Origin: Candidatus Wolframiiraptor gerlachensis
Lineage (GTDB): Archaea; Thermoproteota; Nitrososphaeria_A; Caldarchaeales; Wolframiiraptoraceae
Direction of reading: 5' to 3'
DNA length: 64,000 nucleotides
NCBI GenBank assembly: GCA_021323375.2
Contig: JAJPCT020000017.1
Coordinates: 62,001-126,000 of the forward strand
In this document: positions 7,853 through 15,949 of the stretch, piece after piece
Layout: the number at the start of each line of letters is the position of its first letter
Numbering within the stretch: position 1 is the stretch's first letter
Translations under genes and position numbers: made by a program
The notes under the pieces: generated by a model
Database searches by the model: none
What the model was told of the DNA's origin: nothing
Seen by the model: the letters and a program-made list of their open reading frames with translations, nothing else

Positions 7853-8569
7853 TTAGTCGAGCTCTATCCTCCTGATCACGACATCTCTCGCATGCCTGAT
7901 GACGTCCTCCGGCGGCCTCCTGCCAAGCACCCTTGCAACCTCCTCCCTGATCATCGCGGATGGCTTTGAGGCCAATGCATCTATGACGCCCTTCACCGAG
8001 CCATATGTCTTGAGAAGCGCTTTAGCCAATGCTGGGCCGACTCTTGGAAGGCCCTCGATAACGTATAATGCCTGCTCCTCCAATGTCTTGGATGCGGAGC
8101 TAGCCCTCAGCCTAAGATCCCTAGGCTCCCTCCTCTCCTGCAAGCTCCTATACTTTGCTATGAGATAGTGGCACGTCCCCTTCCAATCAGGCGTAAAGAT
8201 GATTACTAGATCCTCATATGTCCTCTGGATGCTCTCGATAAGCCTGTATATGCTCGACTCATTCCACTCCGTCACCCTCCTCACGATCCCTATCCACCCC
8301 TCTATCACGAGTATCTTCTCAAATGAGTCCGCCTCCTCAAGCTGGTCGAGCTGAGACCATATCCTGCCCCTCCCACTCTCATCAGGCTTCATGGAGTTCA
8401 GGAGATCTGTTATGGTCTTGCGCTCGACGACTGCGATGCCCTCAGAGCCATCGAGCAAGTAATCTCCCACCTCGAGAGCTTTAACCCCAACTTGCTCACC
8501 AAATACGCTAACAAGCATCCTATAGATCTCGTCAGCCTTGGAAGCCTCCCTACTATCAATAAAGATCAT
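7853..8569 (-). CDS. xpf: XPF/Mus81-family structure-specific endonuclease, short form
   Basis: 238 residues. The ERCC4 nuclease motif is complete: GD at 35-36, ERK at 49-51 and Asp at 55 (GDXnERKX3D). A tandem helix-hairpin-helix follows near residues 165-230 (GLPRVGPALAKALL). It lacks the N-terminal helicase of euryarchaeal Hef, which is the crenarchaeal form, cutting 3' flaps and fork structures as a dimer, usually with PCNA. The usual C-terminal PCNA-binding peptide is not evident: the protein ends in a basic helix and IELD. Confidence 0.93.
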   Translation of the reverse strand: MIFIDSREASKADEIYRMLVSVFGEQVGVKALEVGDYLLDGSEGIAVVERKTITDLLNSMKPDESGRGRIWSQLDQLEEADSFEKILVIEGWIGIVRRVTEWNESSIYRLIESIQRTYEDLVIIFTPDWKGTCHYLIAKYRSLQERREPRDLRLRASSASKTLEEQALYVIEGLPRVGPALAKALLKTYGSVKGVIDALASKPSAMIREEVARVLGRRPPEDVIRHARDVVIRRIELD

Positions 8570-8633
8570 TCTTCGAGGGATGCAGCAGCCTAGACAGGCT
8601 TTAAAGATTTAGAGACATGGCCGAAAACAAATT

Positions 8634-8819
8634 ATGCCGCGAGTATTATCCAAGCATTGGCTGATGTGTGACGGCTTCTGGGAAGGGGTATTATGGGGCA
8701 TGGGCTATGGGCTGGCAGCAGAGGAGAGGGAGAAGAAGATTCGCTGCATGTTCTGCCGCCGCCTCATAGCAAGAGATGCTATATACTGCCCATATTGTGG
8801 AAGGAAGCTGAGGGGCTAA
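8634..8819 (+). CDS. Small zinc-ribbon protein
   Basis: 61 residues ending in a classic zinc ribbon (CMFC...CPYC, about residues 38-56). The ATG at 8634 lies about 27 bases after a TTTAAAGATTT box, fitting a leaderless start. The N-terminal 30 residues are Trp- and Gly-rich and may be a short membrane-seeking or protein-binding part. Its 3' end overlaps the convergent radical SAM gene by four bases. Role unknown. Confidence 0.6.
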   Translation: MPRVLSKHWLMCDGFWEGVLWGMGYGLAAEEREKKIRCMFCRRLIARDAIYCPYCGRKLRG

Positions 8820-9640
8820 AGGTATTCGAGGAGGCTGCTCCCCCTCTCCCTTGCCGGGAAGGCGGGTTCATATGGGACGCCCTCCCTCTCACAGAGCTTC
8901 CCAACAATCTCCACGACCCTCATTCTCCAGCCATGCTCCATGCTCATGGCCTCTGGATACCTCTCCTTAACAGGGCTCATGGAGGCCGCCAAACCCCTTT
9001 TCATCCTGAAAAAGTCATAGTATAGCCTTGATCCGGTCTCAGCTGCTAGGGCCACTATTCCCTCTATGGCCTCCGGCGAGTCATTCACGCCCCTCATTAT
9101 CGGGCCTAGGAAGATCCATGTATTGACACCCTCCATGGATAATCTTTTCAGGGCCTCGGCCCTCGCCGCTGGCTCGGGAGCCCTCGGCTCTATCAGCCTA
9201 GCCACCGTAGGATTCAATGTGGTTATCGTTATCCCGACATCAACCCTATCCCTATGCCTGGAGAGGATATCGAGATCCCTGAGCACGAGTGGAGACTTCG
9301 TCTGAATGCTGACCTCGAAGCCCGAGCCTAGGAGAATCTCAAGCCCCCTCCTAGTCAACCGCTCCTCCGCCTCGATTGGCTGATAGGGATCTGTTATCGT
9401 CGAGACACCGACAACACCTCTACGCACCCTCCGAACCTCCTCCATTAAAATCTGCATAGCATTCTCCTTCACGTATATGATCTCACCCCATGCCTCAGCC
9501 ACCTCCCCATATCGCGTATAAGCCCTCCCATAGCAATAGCGGCATCCATGATAACAGCCAGCATATGGATTATATGCGTAATCGAGATCATAGAGACCCG
9601 TCTTAGACAAGACATTCGAGACCTTGATCCTCTTATACAC
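8816..9640 (-). CDS. SPL-family radical SAM protein
   Basis: 274 residues with the radical SAM motif CxxxCxxC at Cys29, Cys33, Cys36 (CYHGCRYC), the DPYQPIE motif and the SIQTKSPLVLRDLD strand typical of the SplB-like COG1533 group. These bind a 4Fe-4S cluster and cleave SAM. The true spore photoproduct lyase Cys context is absent, so a DNA-photoproduct role should not be assumed. It lies five bases downstream of the nre gene on the same strand, a hint of a repair link. Confidence 0.85.
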   Translation of the reverse strand: MYKRIKVSNVLSKTGLYDLDYAYNPYAGCYHGCRYCYGRAYTRYGEVAEAWGEIIYVKENAMQILMEEVRRVRRGVVGVSTITDPYQPIEAEERLTRRGLEILLGSGFEVSIQTKSPLVLRDLDILSRHRDRVDVGITITTLNPTVARLIEPRAPEPAARAEALKRLSMEGVNTWIFLGPIMRGVNDSPEAIEGIVALAAETGSRLYYDFFRMKRGLAASMSPVKERYPEAMSMEHGWRMRVVEIVGKLCEREGVPYEPAFPARERGSSLLEYL

Positions 9641-9645
9641 GGCGC

Positions 9646-10866
9646 TCAGGGCGGCTGCACCTCTAGCCTCGTCTGACTTAACAAGCTCCTCAAAAGCCTA
9701 GAAGTATTAAGCCATGTTGAGAGGGGCAGCTTCGTAGACCTCGATATCCTCTCCAAGACATCCTCAAACCGATCATACTTCTCGGGCCTCGACTCGAACA
9801 TCCTCCTAAGATTCTCCCTGACAAACCATACTCCTATTGGGAGGAAGAAGCCCTCATAGATCTCCCTGATCAGGATGGCCATCCCCTGCCTCCTAATCCT
9901 CAGCATGAACTCTGCGGTCGCGAGCCTCGCAGCATAGTAGCATCCACCAAGCGATGCATATGTCGTCCTACCCTTATAATCCTCCCAATCACCTTCAACC
10001 TCCACCTCAGCCCCAGGATTCCATGTAGTATATGGGAACCAGGCCTCAATCCACTCATAGCTCCAAGCATAGGGCGCGATCACGGCGATAAATGTGTTCC
10101 TCGAGACCCTTCTCTCAAAGAAGAGATACGAGTCTATGATCGGGAGCCTCTTTACATCCTTGATGAGCCTCTTAGAGATTATCGAGTCCACTGCGGTTAT
10201 AGACCATCTTGTCGGAACAATCTTCCTAAGCCCCTCGACGCCAAGGCCGCCGACAGAGAATATCCTCTGTATCCGGGATACCGGGATACCGCTCGAATAG
10301 AGCTGGAGAACAGCCTCTGAGGCCTTCAAATCGCCATCAGAAAGAACCCTATCAACAGGCTTCTCGATCCTCGGCTCATCAACTATCCTAAACTTCTCAA
10401 CTATACCAGCCGGCCCAAGAGGCGGCGCATTAAGATCTAGCTTAACCCCGGGCCTCGGGGGCTTTGAGAACCTCAACTCCAAGTCGATGGATCTAGCCGA
10501 GGCGGCAACAAGTCTCAGATCATCTATTAGCACGGGCTTCCTCACATCAACAGTCATGCATCCCCTCACGAGGCTAAGCCTCATCCTGAGAATCTCATCC
10601 AGGCTCAGGTCAAGCCAGTTCTCGGGAGCATCATAGACCTGTGCATCACCTTCACCAACAGAGACTGATGGCGCAATCCTAACCTTGGGATAGCCCGACC
10701 AGCCCACGAAGACCGATGGAGGAGAAGGGGCCTCCAACAGACTACTACTAGGAACCCTAATCTCCTCCACCACACGCCAGACAGAGAAGAGGGGGCATGG
10801 GCTCTCACCACATAACCCCCTAGCCCCCCTACAAAGCAGACAAGGCTTCACAAGACTACCCGACAT
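9646..10866 (-). CDS. Nre-family archaeal DNA repair protein
   Basis: 406 residues. The N-terminus has CxxC-x6-C-x4-C (Cys9, 12, 19, 24), the zinc site of the Nre family (DUF650/DUF651), followed by the family blocks around FVGWSGYPKVRIAP and, near the end, the ARLATAEFMLRIRRQ helix. Nre proteins are linked with PCNA and repair of mitomycin-type damage. Many end with a PCNA-interacting peptide; this one ends LSQTRLEVQPP, without a clear motif. Forms an operon with the downstream radical SAM gene. Confidence 0.85.
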   Translation of the reverse strand: MSGSLVKPCLLCRGARGLCGESPCPLFSVWRVVEEIRVPSSSLLEAPSPPSVFVGWSGYPKVRIAPSVSVGEGDAQVYDAPENWLDLSLDEILRMRLSLVRGCMTVDVRKPVLIDDLRLVAASARSIDLELRFSKPPRPGVKLDLNAPPLGPAGIVEKFRIVDEPRIEKPVDRVLSDGDLKASEAVLQLYSSGIPVSRIQRIFSVGGLGVEGLRKIVPTRWSITAVDSIISKRLIKDVKRLPIIDSYLFFERRVSRNTFIAVIAPYAWSYEWIEAWFPYTTWNPGAEVEVEGDWEDYKGRTTYASLGGCYYAARLATAEFMLRIRRQGMAILIREIYEGFFLPIGVWFVRENLRRMFESRPEKYDRFEDVLERISRSTKLPLSTWLNTSRLLRSLLSQTRLEVQPP

Positions 10867-10921
10867 CCATCAGCATAAACTAGCCAGAAGCCCCTCTTAA
10901 ATAATATCCCCCGCCACGTCA

Positions 10922-10931
10922 CCTATATTAT
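10922..10931 (+). promoter_or_regulatory. TATA box of the plus-strand C/D box sRNA
   Basis: CTATATTAT centred about 26 bases before the expected 5' end (10953) of the sRNA. Confidence 0.5.
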
Positions 10932-10952
10932 CTAAGTCAGCAGACTATTATA

Positions 10953-11016
10953 CGCGGATGATGAAGGTTTCTAGCCCGACCGAGATGGAATGAAGAGACG
11001 TCAGGACGCTGACGCA
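10953..11016 (+). ncRNA. C/D box sRNA
   Basis: Box C ATGATGA (10958-10964), D'-like CCGA (10976-10979), C' ATGAAGA (10990-10996), a 12-base guide, box D CTGA (11009-11012), and a GCG/CGC closing stem. The exact 12-base distance between C' and D is the archaeal norm, and a TATA box sits at the right distance upstream. It should guide 2'-O-methylation of rRNA or tRNA; targets not determined. Confidence 0.75.
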
Positions 11017-11034
11017 TCTCTCACAAAAATTATC

Positions 11035-11104
11035 TGGCTCAGGGGTGGGACTATCGATCATCCATGATTCAGTGGGCGCAGCCATAGGGCCCTCATCATC
11101 GCCA
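11035..11104 (-). ncRNA. C/D box sRNA, antisense-oriented neighbour
   Basis: On the minus strand: TGGC stem, box C ATGATGA (11099-11093), D' CTGA (11072-11069), C'-like ATGATCG (11061-11055), a 12-base guide, box D CTGA (11042-11039), and GCCA closing the stem (11038-11035). All canonical boxes are present and the terminal stem is a perfect 4 bp. A TATA-like CTAATATTC on the minus strand at about 11127-11135 lies some 27 bases upstream. It converges on the sRNA at 10953-11016. Confidence 0.75.
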
Positions 11105-11336
11105 AACAAACATACAATCATCCCGAATATTAGTCTAGCTCCATGAATTGGGATATGTCAGACTATCGGGCTCTCATCACAAGATCAGGGACTGCGGCCA
11201 TCATCATCCAAAACAATCCATGTAACATCCCAGTGAAAGATATTTCGCTCAATAAACTCGATACAGCCAATTTTATTGCATCATCAGATCACTTAAAAGA
11301 AAATGTTATATTTCTCACATTCATTTGTCATAATGC
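11105..11336 (+). other. Leader region before the 173-residue gene
   Basis: Contains the minus-strand sRNA promoter and, for the plus gene, ACTTAAAAG at about 11290-11298. An in-frame upstream ORF from 11143 exists but has irregular composition and is unlikely to be translated. Confidence 0.3.
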
Positions 11337-11856
11337 TATGGCGAGAAGAAGGATTGTAGGTAGGGGTAGGGTTGCTGACATGCTTCAGACAGCTATTCGT
11401 AGAGAGGCTGGTAGAGCCGCCAGCCTACTCGAGCGCGACGTCGAGGACCTTTATGCGATAATCGGCTCACAGCTAGCAGCCATACAGGTGGCTACAAAGC
11501 TGGTGCGAGCCAGGATACCTCCAAGAGTCAATAAGCGCGAGTTCATACTCCAGCGTATGCCAGTAATAACCGAGCTGCCAAGGGATGAGGGCAGGAAATT
11601 CGTGGAGAGCTGCTGGAGCAAGATAGTCGATCGAGCATGTAGATGGTGGGATGAGAATAGGGAGAAGTTCAGCGGCAAGGATGCCAAGACAATAATAAGG
11701 AGCCTGGCGCCCGAGATAGCACTAGCAATACCGGCGAAACTTAGAGCAGGATCAATAGCCGCATTAACAGCAGCACTCCTAGTGAAAGAGGGTCTAGACA
11801 AAGTCTGCGAAAAAGCAACAACACAAGAGTCCACTAAAGGAGCGTCTACTAGTTGA
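11337..11856 (+). CDS. Conserved hypothetical helical protein
   Basis: 172 residues from ATG 11337 (MARRRIVGRG). A basic start is followed by a long helical part with a Leu/Ile pattern, a Trp-rich segment (CWSKIVDRACRWW) and an Ala/Leu-rich helix near the end. I chose this ATG since the upstream extension to 11143 is of poor coding quality and a TATA-like box lies between. I do not recognise the family. It stands alone, upstream of the initiator tRNA. Confidence 0.6.
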
Positions 11857-12073
11857 GAGATCATCTCATCCCTAAATCCTCACAATTTTTTCCCAAATTC
11901 ATTTTCAAGTTTTCAAGTTTCAAGCAAATCTATTTTCATGAATCATCGCCATAGTTTGCTGAAAATATCCTAATGACCGCCATGACCAACAACATTAAGG
12001 CAAATGTACCAGCTGAGACAGCTTCTCTCGGAATTCTCTGATCCGGCCCTTCCTTAAAAGCTGGTTATCAAAA

Positions 12074-12084
12074 GTATATTAAAA
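12074..12084 (+). promoter_or_regulatory. TATA-like box of initiator tRNA
   Basis: GTATATTAAAA lies about 30-40 bases before the tRNA 5' end in an AT-rich spacer (11857-12114) that otherwise shows nothing. Confidence 0.4.
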
Positions 12085-12114
12085 GCCACGAATAAAATAA
12101 CTTTTGGGGCGTAA

Positions 12115-12189
12115 AGCGGGGTAGGGCAGCCAGGTTAGCCCGCCGGGCTCATAACCCGGAGGTCGGAGGTTCAAATCCTCCCCCCGCTA
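12115..12189 (+). tRNA. Initiator tRNA-Met (CAT)
   Basis: 75 bases folding as a full cloverleaf with anticodon CAT. The first pair is A1-T72 and the anticodon stem has three consecutive G-C pairs next to the loop, both marks of archaeal initiator tRNA. No intron; CCA is not encoded (A73 is followed by CAC). Confidence 0.92.
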
Positions 12190-12251
12190 CACATTCAATG
12201 TATCGTGGAAATAATCGCTATCTCTCTGGAGACTTGCTTATTCTCATCCCG

Positions 12252-12425
12252 CTATTTCTTGGGCTGTGTCTTGAATTGTGTGTAGTGGCAGTTTCCGCAG
12301 TAGTATCTGTCTCCATGATCCGCCATTATGTATCCTCTCCCGCATCTTGGGCAGAACATTATGTTCGCCACTAGTTTTCCTCCTTCGACCTTGTATTTCT
12401 TCCAGAGCTGCGCCTGTTTACCCAG
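12252..12425 (-). CDS. rps27ae: Ribosomal protein eS31 (S27ae)
   Basis: 57-residue small-subunit protein with the family zinc site CPRC...CGNC and the core WKKYKVEGGKLV and MADHGDRYYC. The family begins a few residues before the Trp of WKKY, but between the in-frame TGA and that point there is no ATG, GTG or TTG. The only near-start codon is CTG at 12425-12423, which overlaps the eS24 stop region. A shorter form from the GTG inside KLVANIM would lose the conserved N-terminus. Last gene of the aIF5B operon; ends with TAG. Confidence 0.85.
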   Translation of the reverse strand: MGKQAQLWKKYKVEGGKLVANIMFCPRCGRGYIMADHGDRYYCGNCHYTQFKTQPKK

Positions 12426-12717
12426 CTTGCTTCACCTCCACGAGTAAGCCATGCTTCTTAAGAATCTGTTTTCTCTCATACATTTTCGCGTATTCTACTG
12501 AGTCATATATATGGATGTGCGCCCTCGCCTTTCTCGTCCCGAAGAGCGACTCCATCTTCTCGATTATCACGCGCTCCTTCTCCACGTTGTATCTCTTCGC
12601 GATCTCCTCTCTAACCTCATCTCGCTTGGGCGTCCCAGACTCATAGATTATGATCGCCTCTATCTCTCTTCGGCCTAGGAGTGGGTTCTTTCTATCCTTG
12701 ATTATCTCGAGGTTCAT
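12418..12717 (-). CDS. rps24e: Ribosomal protein eS24
   Basis: 99 residues, the archaeal length. The start MNLEIIKDRKNPLLGRREIE and the EKMESLFGTRKARAHIHIYDS block are family signatures. The ATG overlaps the TGA of eS6 (ATGA), and the stop lies beside the putative start of eS31, so the three genes are translationally linked. Confidence 0.96.
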   Translation of the reverse strand: MNLEIIKDRKNPLLGRREIEAIIIYESGTPKRDEVREEIAKRYNVEKERVIIEKMESLFGTRKARAHIHIYDSVEYAKMYERKQILKKHGLLVEVKQAG

Positions 12718-13136
12718 GCGGCCTTCGCCTCCTGGACAGGCACGAGGATCGCGTTTATCTGGGCTATAGCCTCGCTTATCACGTTGCCCCTAACTGTCCG
12801 CCTTCTCCTCAGGCCCTTCTTCTTCCTTCTCTGCCTCCGCTTCTTCTTTTTCGATGGCGGCTTCTCATATCCCCTGAAGCCTATACCCGCCGTGATTAGT
12901 ATCCTAACCTTCCTAGCCCCGCTGACATCAGGCCTCATGGGGAAGCCATCCTTATCTGTTCCACCCGTTATCCTGATCCTATACCCCTTATAACCTAGAA
13001 CTGAGCCGTCAATCTCATCCCCAATCTTCTTCCCTATGAAGAGCCTGAATATGTTCGGGTCTAGGGTTATGGTCTTGGCAGTGCCATCCGCCGGATTTGA
13101 GAGGACGAGCTTCGGCGCAGCGGCTTTCTCCGACAT
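12714..13136 (-). CDS. rps6e: Ribosomal protein eS6
   Basis: 140 residues with the N-terminal beta domain (KLVLSNPADGTAKT, IGKKIGDEIDGSVLG, GYRIRITGGTDKDGFPMRPD) and a very basic tail (residues about 95-115) that contacts 16S rRNA. Lies 36 bases downstream of aIF5B, a common archaeal pairing. Confidence 0.96.
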   Translation of the reverse strand: MSEKAAAPKLVLSNPADGTAKTITLDPNIFRLFIGKKIGDEIDGSVLGYKGYRIRITGGTDKDGFPMRPDVSGARKVRILITAGIGFRGYEKPPSKKKKRRQRRKKKGLRRRRTVRGNVISEAIAQINAILVPVQEAKAA

Positions 13137-13172
13137 CCTTTAAGAGGGCTTCAAGGGCGTCCTATTAACTCT

Positions 13173-14948
13173 TCATCTAGCCCAGAGGGGATCTATCTTC
13201 CTCATTATCCCGACTATCTCCTCTAGGGTCTTCTTCGAGCCATCATCCAGCATGTCATAGTATTCTTTTAGGAGGAGCCTTGCATCGTTCTCGGGCACGG
13301 CCACGTAGAGTATTTCGCCCTCCCGGATATGCCTGCCGACAACCGGCTCCCTCATGGATATCGCGACCCTCATTCCAGCCCTAGCCTCTGGTATGCTCTG
13401 CCCTTTATCCTGTATCTGGGCTATTGTCCCGACAACCTTCCCCTTATCATTCATCATGGGGTATCTTGGCTTTATCAGCCCAGCCTGCACCTCGACACCA
13501 ACTATCGCCGGCTCACTCCTCCTAAAGACATAGCCCTCGAGGATCTTTATCTTGCCCGGCTTTATCAGGCTCTCAAAGGCCCTCAACCTCCTCTTCGTCG
13601 TCTCCTCCTCAACCCAGCTCAGATAATTCTCGATGAGCCTGAAGAGTATCTTCTCCTTAAATATCCTAATCCCCTTATTATTCGCCTCAATCTCTAAGTC
13701 ATGATCAACCTTTACGTTGAATGCGAGGATGACTCCCTTGAGCTCATCCTTCATTCTTACGACCTCGGCCTCCACGATATCCCTCTTCGAGACATCGCCT
13801 ATGCCAGCCCTCCTAACAGGTATGCCCCTATTCTTGAGGGCAAGGATAGCGGCCTCAAGTGTCCCCAGCGTATCCGCCTTGATAACAACGCCGATCTTGT
13901 CCGTGCTGAGGATGATCTCGCCGACCTCCATCCTGATCTTCTCGAGGATCTCCTGCTCCCTCGCCGGCGAGTCAACAACATAGATGGGTGATCCAGCTAT
14001 AGCCTCCTCCAAGCCCTCGGCGACGATCTTCACGCCGGCTGCGGCCTTAACTTCATCAACTCGGTTAAACCTGTCCCTTGGATCTCTCATCTCATCAAGG
14101 GGCTTGGGGACGAGGAGGGCTCTAACCCTTGTCGTGAAGGGGCCGTTCACGCCCATGAGAGCTATCACATCACCAACCCTGAGGACGCCATCGCTGATTA
14201 TCGCGTTTATCGTTGTCCCGAGGCCCTCCTCCTCTAAGACCTCTAGGACAGCTCCCTCAGCCGGCCCATCGCCAACTGTGAGCTGCTTCTTCATGAATGC
14301 CTGTGCGAGCCCGAGAAGGACTAGGAGTAGGTCTGGGATACCCTCACCCGTCTTCCCGCTTACAGGGATTATCGCGAGAGTTCTCGTGAAGTCCGTTATC
14401 TTGTAGTAGAGGTCGGAGTTGAAGCCGTGGATGGATAGCTGGCCCATGAGCGAGTATACCCTGTTCTGGAGCTCCTCCCTCACATATGCGGGTTGAGCAT
14501 CGAGGGCCTTGAGGAGGGGCATGGTTCCCTGCGGCTTCCAGCCCGGTATCAAGTCTATCTTCGTTGCGGCGACGACGAATGGGGTCTTCCTAGCCCTTAG
14601 AAGCTCTATGCTCTCCCGAGTCTGCTCCTGGACACCCTCGTTTATGTCTATGACTAGGATTGCGAGATCCGCGAGTGATCCACCTCTTCTCCTAAGATTT
14701 GCGAAGGCGGCGTGGCCCGGCGTATCTATGAAGAGTAGGCCCGGTATCTCGAGCCTCTTGACCTTGACCTCGCCCAACAATACTTTGCAGGTCTCGATGA
14801 TTGCGTCAAGCGGGAACATGCTCGCCCCGATATGCTGTGTTATCCCGCCAGCCTCCCTAGCCGCGACAAGAGTCCCCCTCATCTTATCAAGGAGAGTAGT
14901 CTTGCCGTGATCGACATGGCCAAGCACCGCGACTATTGGCGCCCTCAA
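13173..14948 (-). CDS. infB: Translation initiation factor aIF5B
   Basis: 591-residue GTPase that joins the ribosomal subunits and positions initiator tRNA. G1 GHVDHGKTT is at 10-18, the switch II DTPGH at 75-79, domain II near 215-320, and a long helix and domain IV (KPGKIKILEGYVF) toward the end. The G4 motif, normally NKxD, reads TKID at 129-132. Start is TTG at 14948, since an in-frame TGA lies six codons upstream. No intein. It leads the operon with eS6, eS24 and eS31, close to the initiator tRNA on the other strand. Confidence 0.96.
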   Translation of the reverse strand: MRAPIVAVLGHVDHGKTTLLDKMRGTLVAAREAGGITQHIGASMFPLDAIIETCKVLLGEVKVKRLEIPGLLFIDTPGHAAFANLRRRGGSLADLAILVIDINEGVQEQTRESIELLRARKTPFVVAATKIDLIPGWKPQGTMPLLKALDAQPAYVREELQNRVYSLMGQLSIHGFNSDLYYKITDFTRTLAIIPVSGKTGEGIPDLLLVLLGLAQAFMKKQLTVGDGPAEGAVLEVLEEEGLGTTINAIISDGVLRVGDVIALMGVNGPFTTRVRALLVPKPLDEMRDPRDRFNRVDEVKAAAGVKIVAEGLEEAIAGSPIYVVDSPAREQEILEKIRMEVGEIILSTDKIGVVIKADTLGTLEAAILALKNRGIPVRRAGIGDVSKRDIVEAEVVRMKDELKGVILAFNVKVDHDLEIEANNKGIRIFKEKILFRLIENYLSWVEEETTKRRLRAFESLIKPGKIKILEGYVFRRSEPAIVGVEVQAGLIKPRYPMMNDKGKVVGTIAQIQDKGQSIPEARAGMRVAISMREPVVGRHIREGEILYVAVPENDARLLLKEYYDMLDDGSKKTLEEIVGIMRKIDPLWAR

Positions 14949-15014
14949 CCTCGCCGTGGGCCCTCACCATTCTCTAGCCCATCAACTCGGCCTAAAAACC
15001 GTATCCCTCGAGGT

Positions 15015-15836
15015 CTAGGGGAGGTAGAGGGCTGGGGAGCCTCCATAATGCGGGTCAGAGCCAAGCTCCTTCAACGTCTCATCGAATGCCTCCTGTATTG
15101 GGAGCTTCTCGGAGTATAGTTTTCTGAGGAGCTTTATCGTGAAGGCGTCAGTGTAGTCTGGCGAGATCTCTCCCCTGAATCCTATATACGCTCCTGCGCC
15201 GCGCTCGAAGAAGGCTGAGGCCATGACATTATCATTGCCCGTGAAGCAGGACGCCGCGATTATCAAAGTCCTCTTGAATGTCCCATGAAGCTTCTCCGAG
15301 ATATAATGTGGCGGGGCGACGCAATAAGTCTCATTTGAGAGGAATGGTCTTCCGAGGAGAAGATAACCCGACTCAACCTCATCCCTATGAGATTCTGGGC
15401 CGCATTTCTCGATGAAGAGTCCGCCTCCAATAAATAATCCTATCGGCTGCCTTATCCTCCCACCATGAACCCTGAAAACCACGAGGCTGTAACCCTCTAA
15501 TGGAAGATCCTTTAAGAGGCTTAGCGATATATTCTCGGGGCCATAGACACCAACCTCGAAGCCCACCTCCCTCAAAACCTCAACAGCGGACTCTATGAAG
15601 GTCTGATTCGGGTAATCAGCGGCTAGCCCATCCAAGATTGCAGCCCTCATCTGGGAAGGCTCCTCGGGGCTGTGTCCCAAGTAGATCGCGGCAGGCACGA
15701 TCATCGTGGCTACCACGAGTATCAGGAGTATCCAAGGCCACCTCTGCATACGCCGCCTAGAAAAATAGATCCCCCTCCTTTTACCATGCGTCCTCAACCC
15801 AGCGTGAGGCGGGTTATGGATCTTTTTCGAGGACAA
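15015..15836 (-). CDS. Membrane-anchored caspase-fold (clan CD) peptidase-like protein
   Basis: 273 residues. A basic N-terminus is followed by one membrane segment (about 34-53), so the rest probably lies outside the cell. The soluble part shows the caspase-haemoglobinase order: a strand ending in His124 (VVFRVHGG), then a strand ending in Cys197 (IIAASCFTG), followed by the AFFERGAGAYIGFRG element seen in CHAT/C25-type proteins. The His and Cys spacing fits a catalytic dyad. This is an inference from fold-order and motif; no family was confirmed. It sits 66 bases upstream of infB on the same strand. Confidence 0.55.
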   Translation of the reverse strand: MSSKKIHNPPHAGLRTHGKRRGIYFSRRRMQRWPWILLILVVATMIVPAAIYLGHSPEEPSQMRAAILDGLAADYPNQTFIESAVEVLREVGFEVGVYGPENISLSLLKDLPLEGYSLVVFRVHGGRIRQPIGLFIGGGLFIEKCGPESHRDEVESGYLLLGRPFLSNETYCVAPPHYISEKLHGTFKRTLIIAASCFTGNDNVMASAFFERGAGAYIGFRGEISPDYTDAFTIKLLRKLYSEKLPIQEAFDETLKELGSDPHYGGSPALYLP

Positions 15837-15949
15837 GGTTCCGTGTATATATGCATATTAGGGGCGAGATAAAGGCATATAACACAGCTTATTAGGGTAA
15901 TATTGAAAAGGAAATGTAGGCGAGGGTAAGCTGTCTCTCGCCTAAGAAG

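Noticed and set aside
8816-9640. Calling the SplB-like protein a spore photoproduct lyase
   Set aside because: Only the radical SAM core of the COG1533 group is seen, without features specific for the photoproduct lyase.
9646-10866. PCNA-interacting peptide at the Nre C-terminus
   Set aside because: The tail LSQTRLEVQPP lacks the QxxLxxFF pattern.
11143-11336. N-terminal extension of the 173-codon gene
   Set aside because: Irregular composition, a TATA-like box inside it, and a better start at 11337.
13701-14910. Long plus-strand ORFs across infB
   Set aside because: Antisense shadows of a well-conserved gene with strong codon bias.
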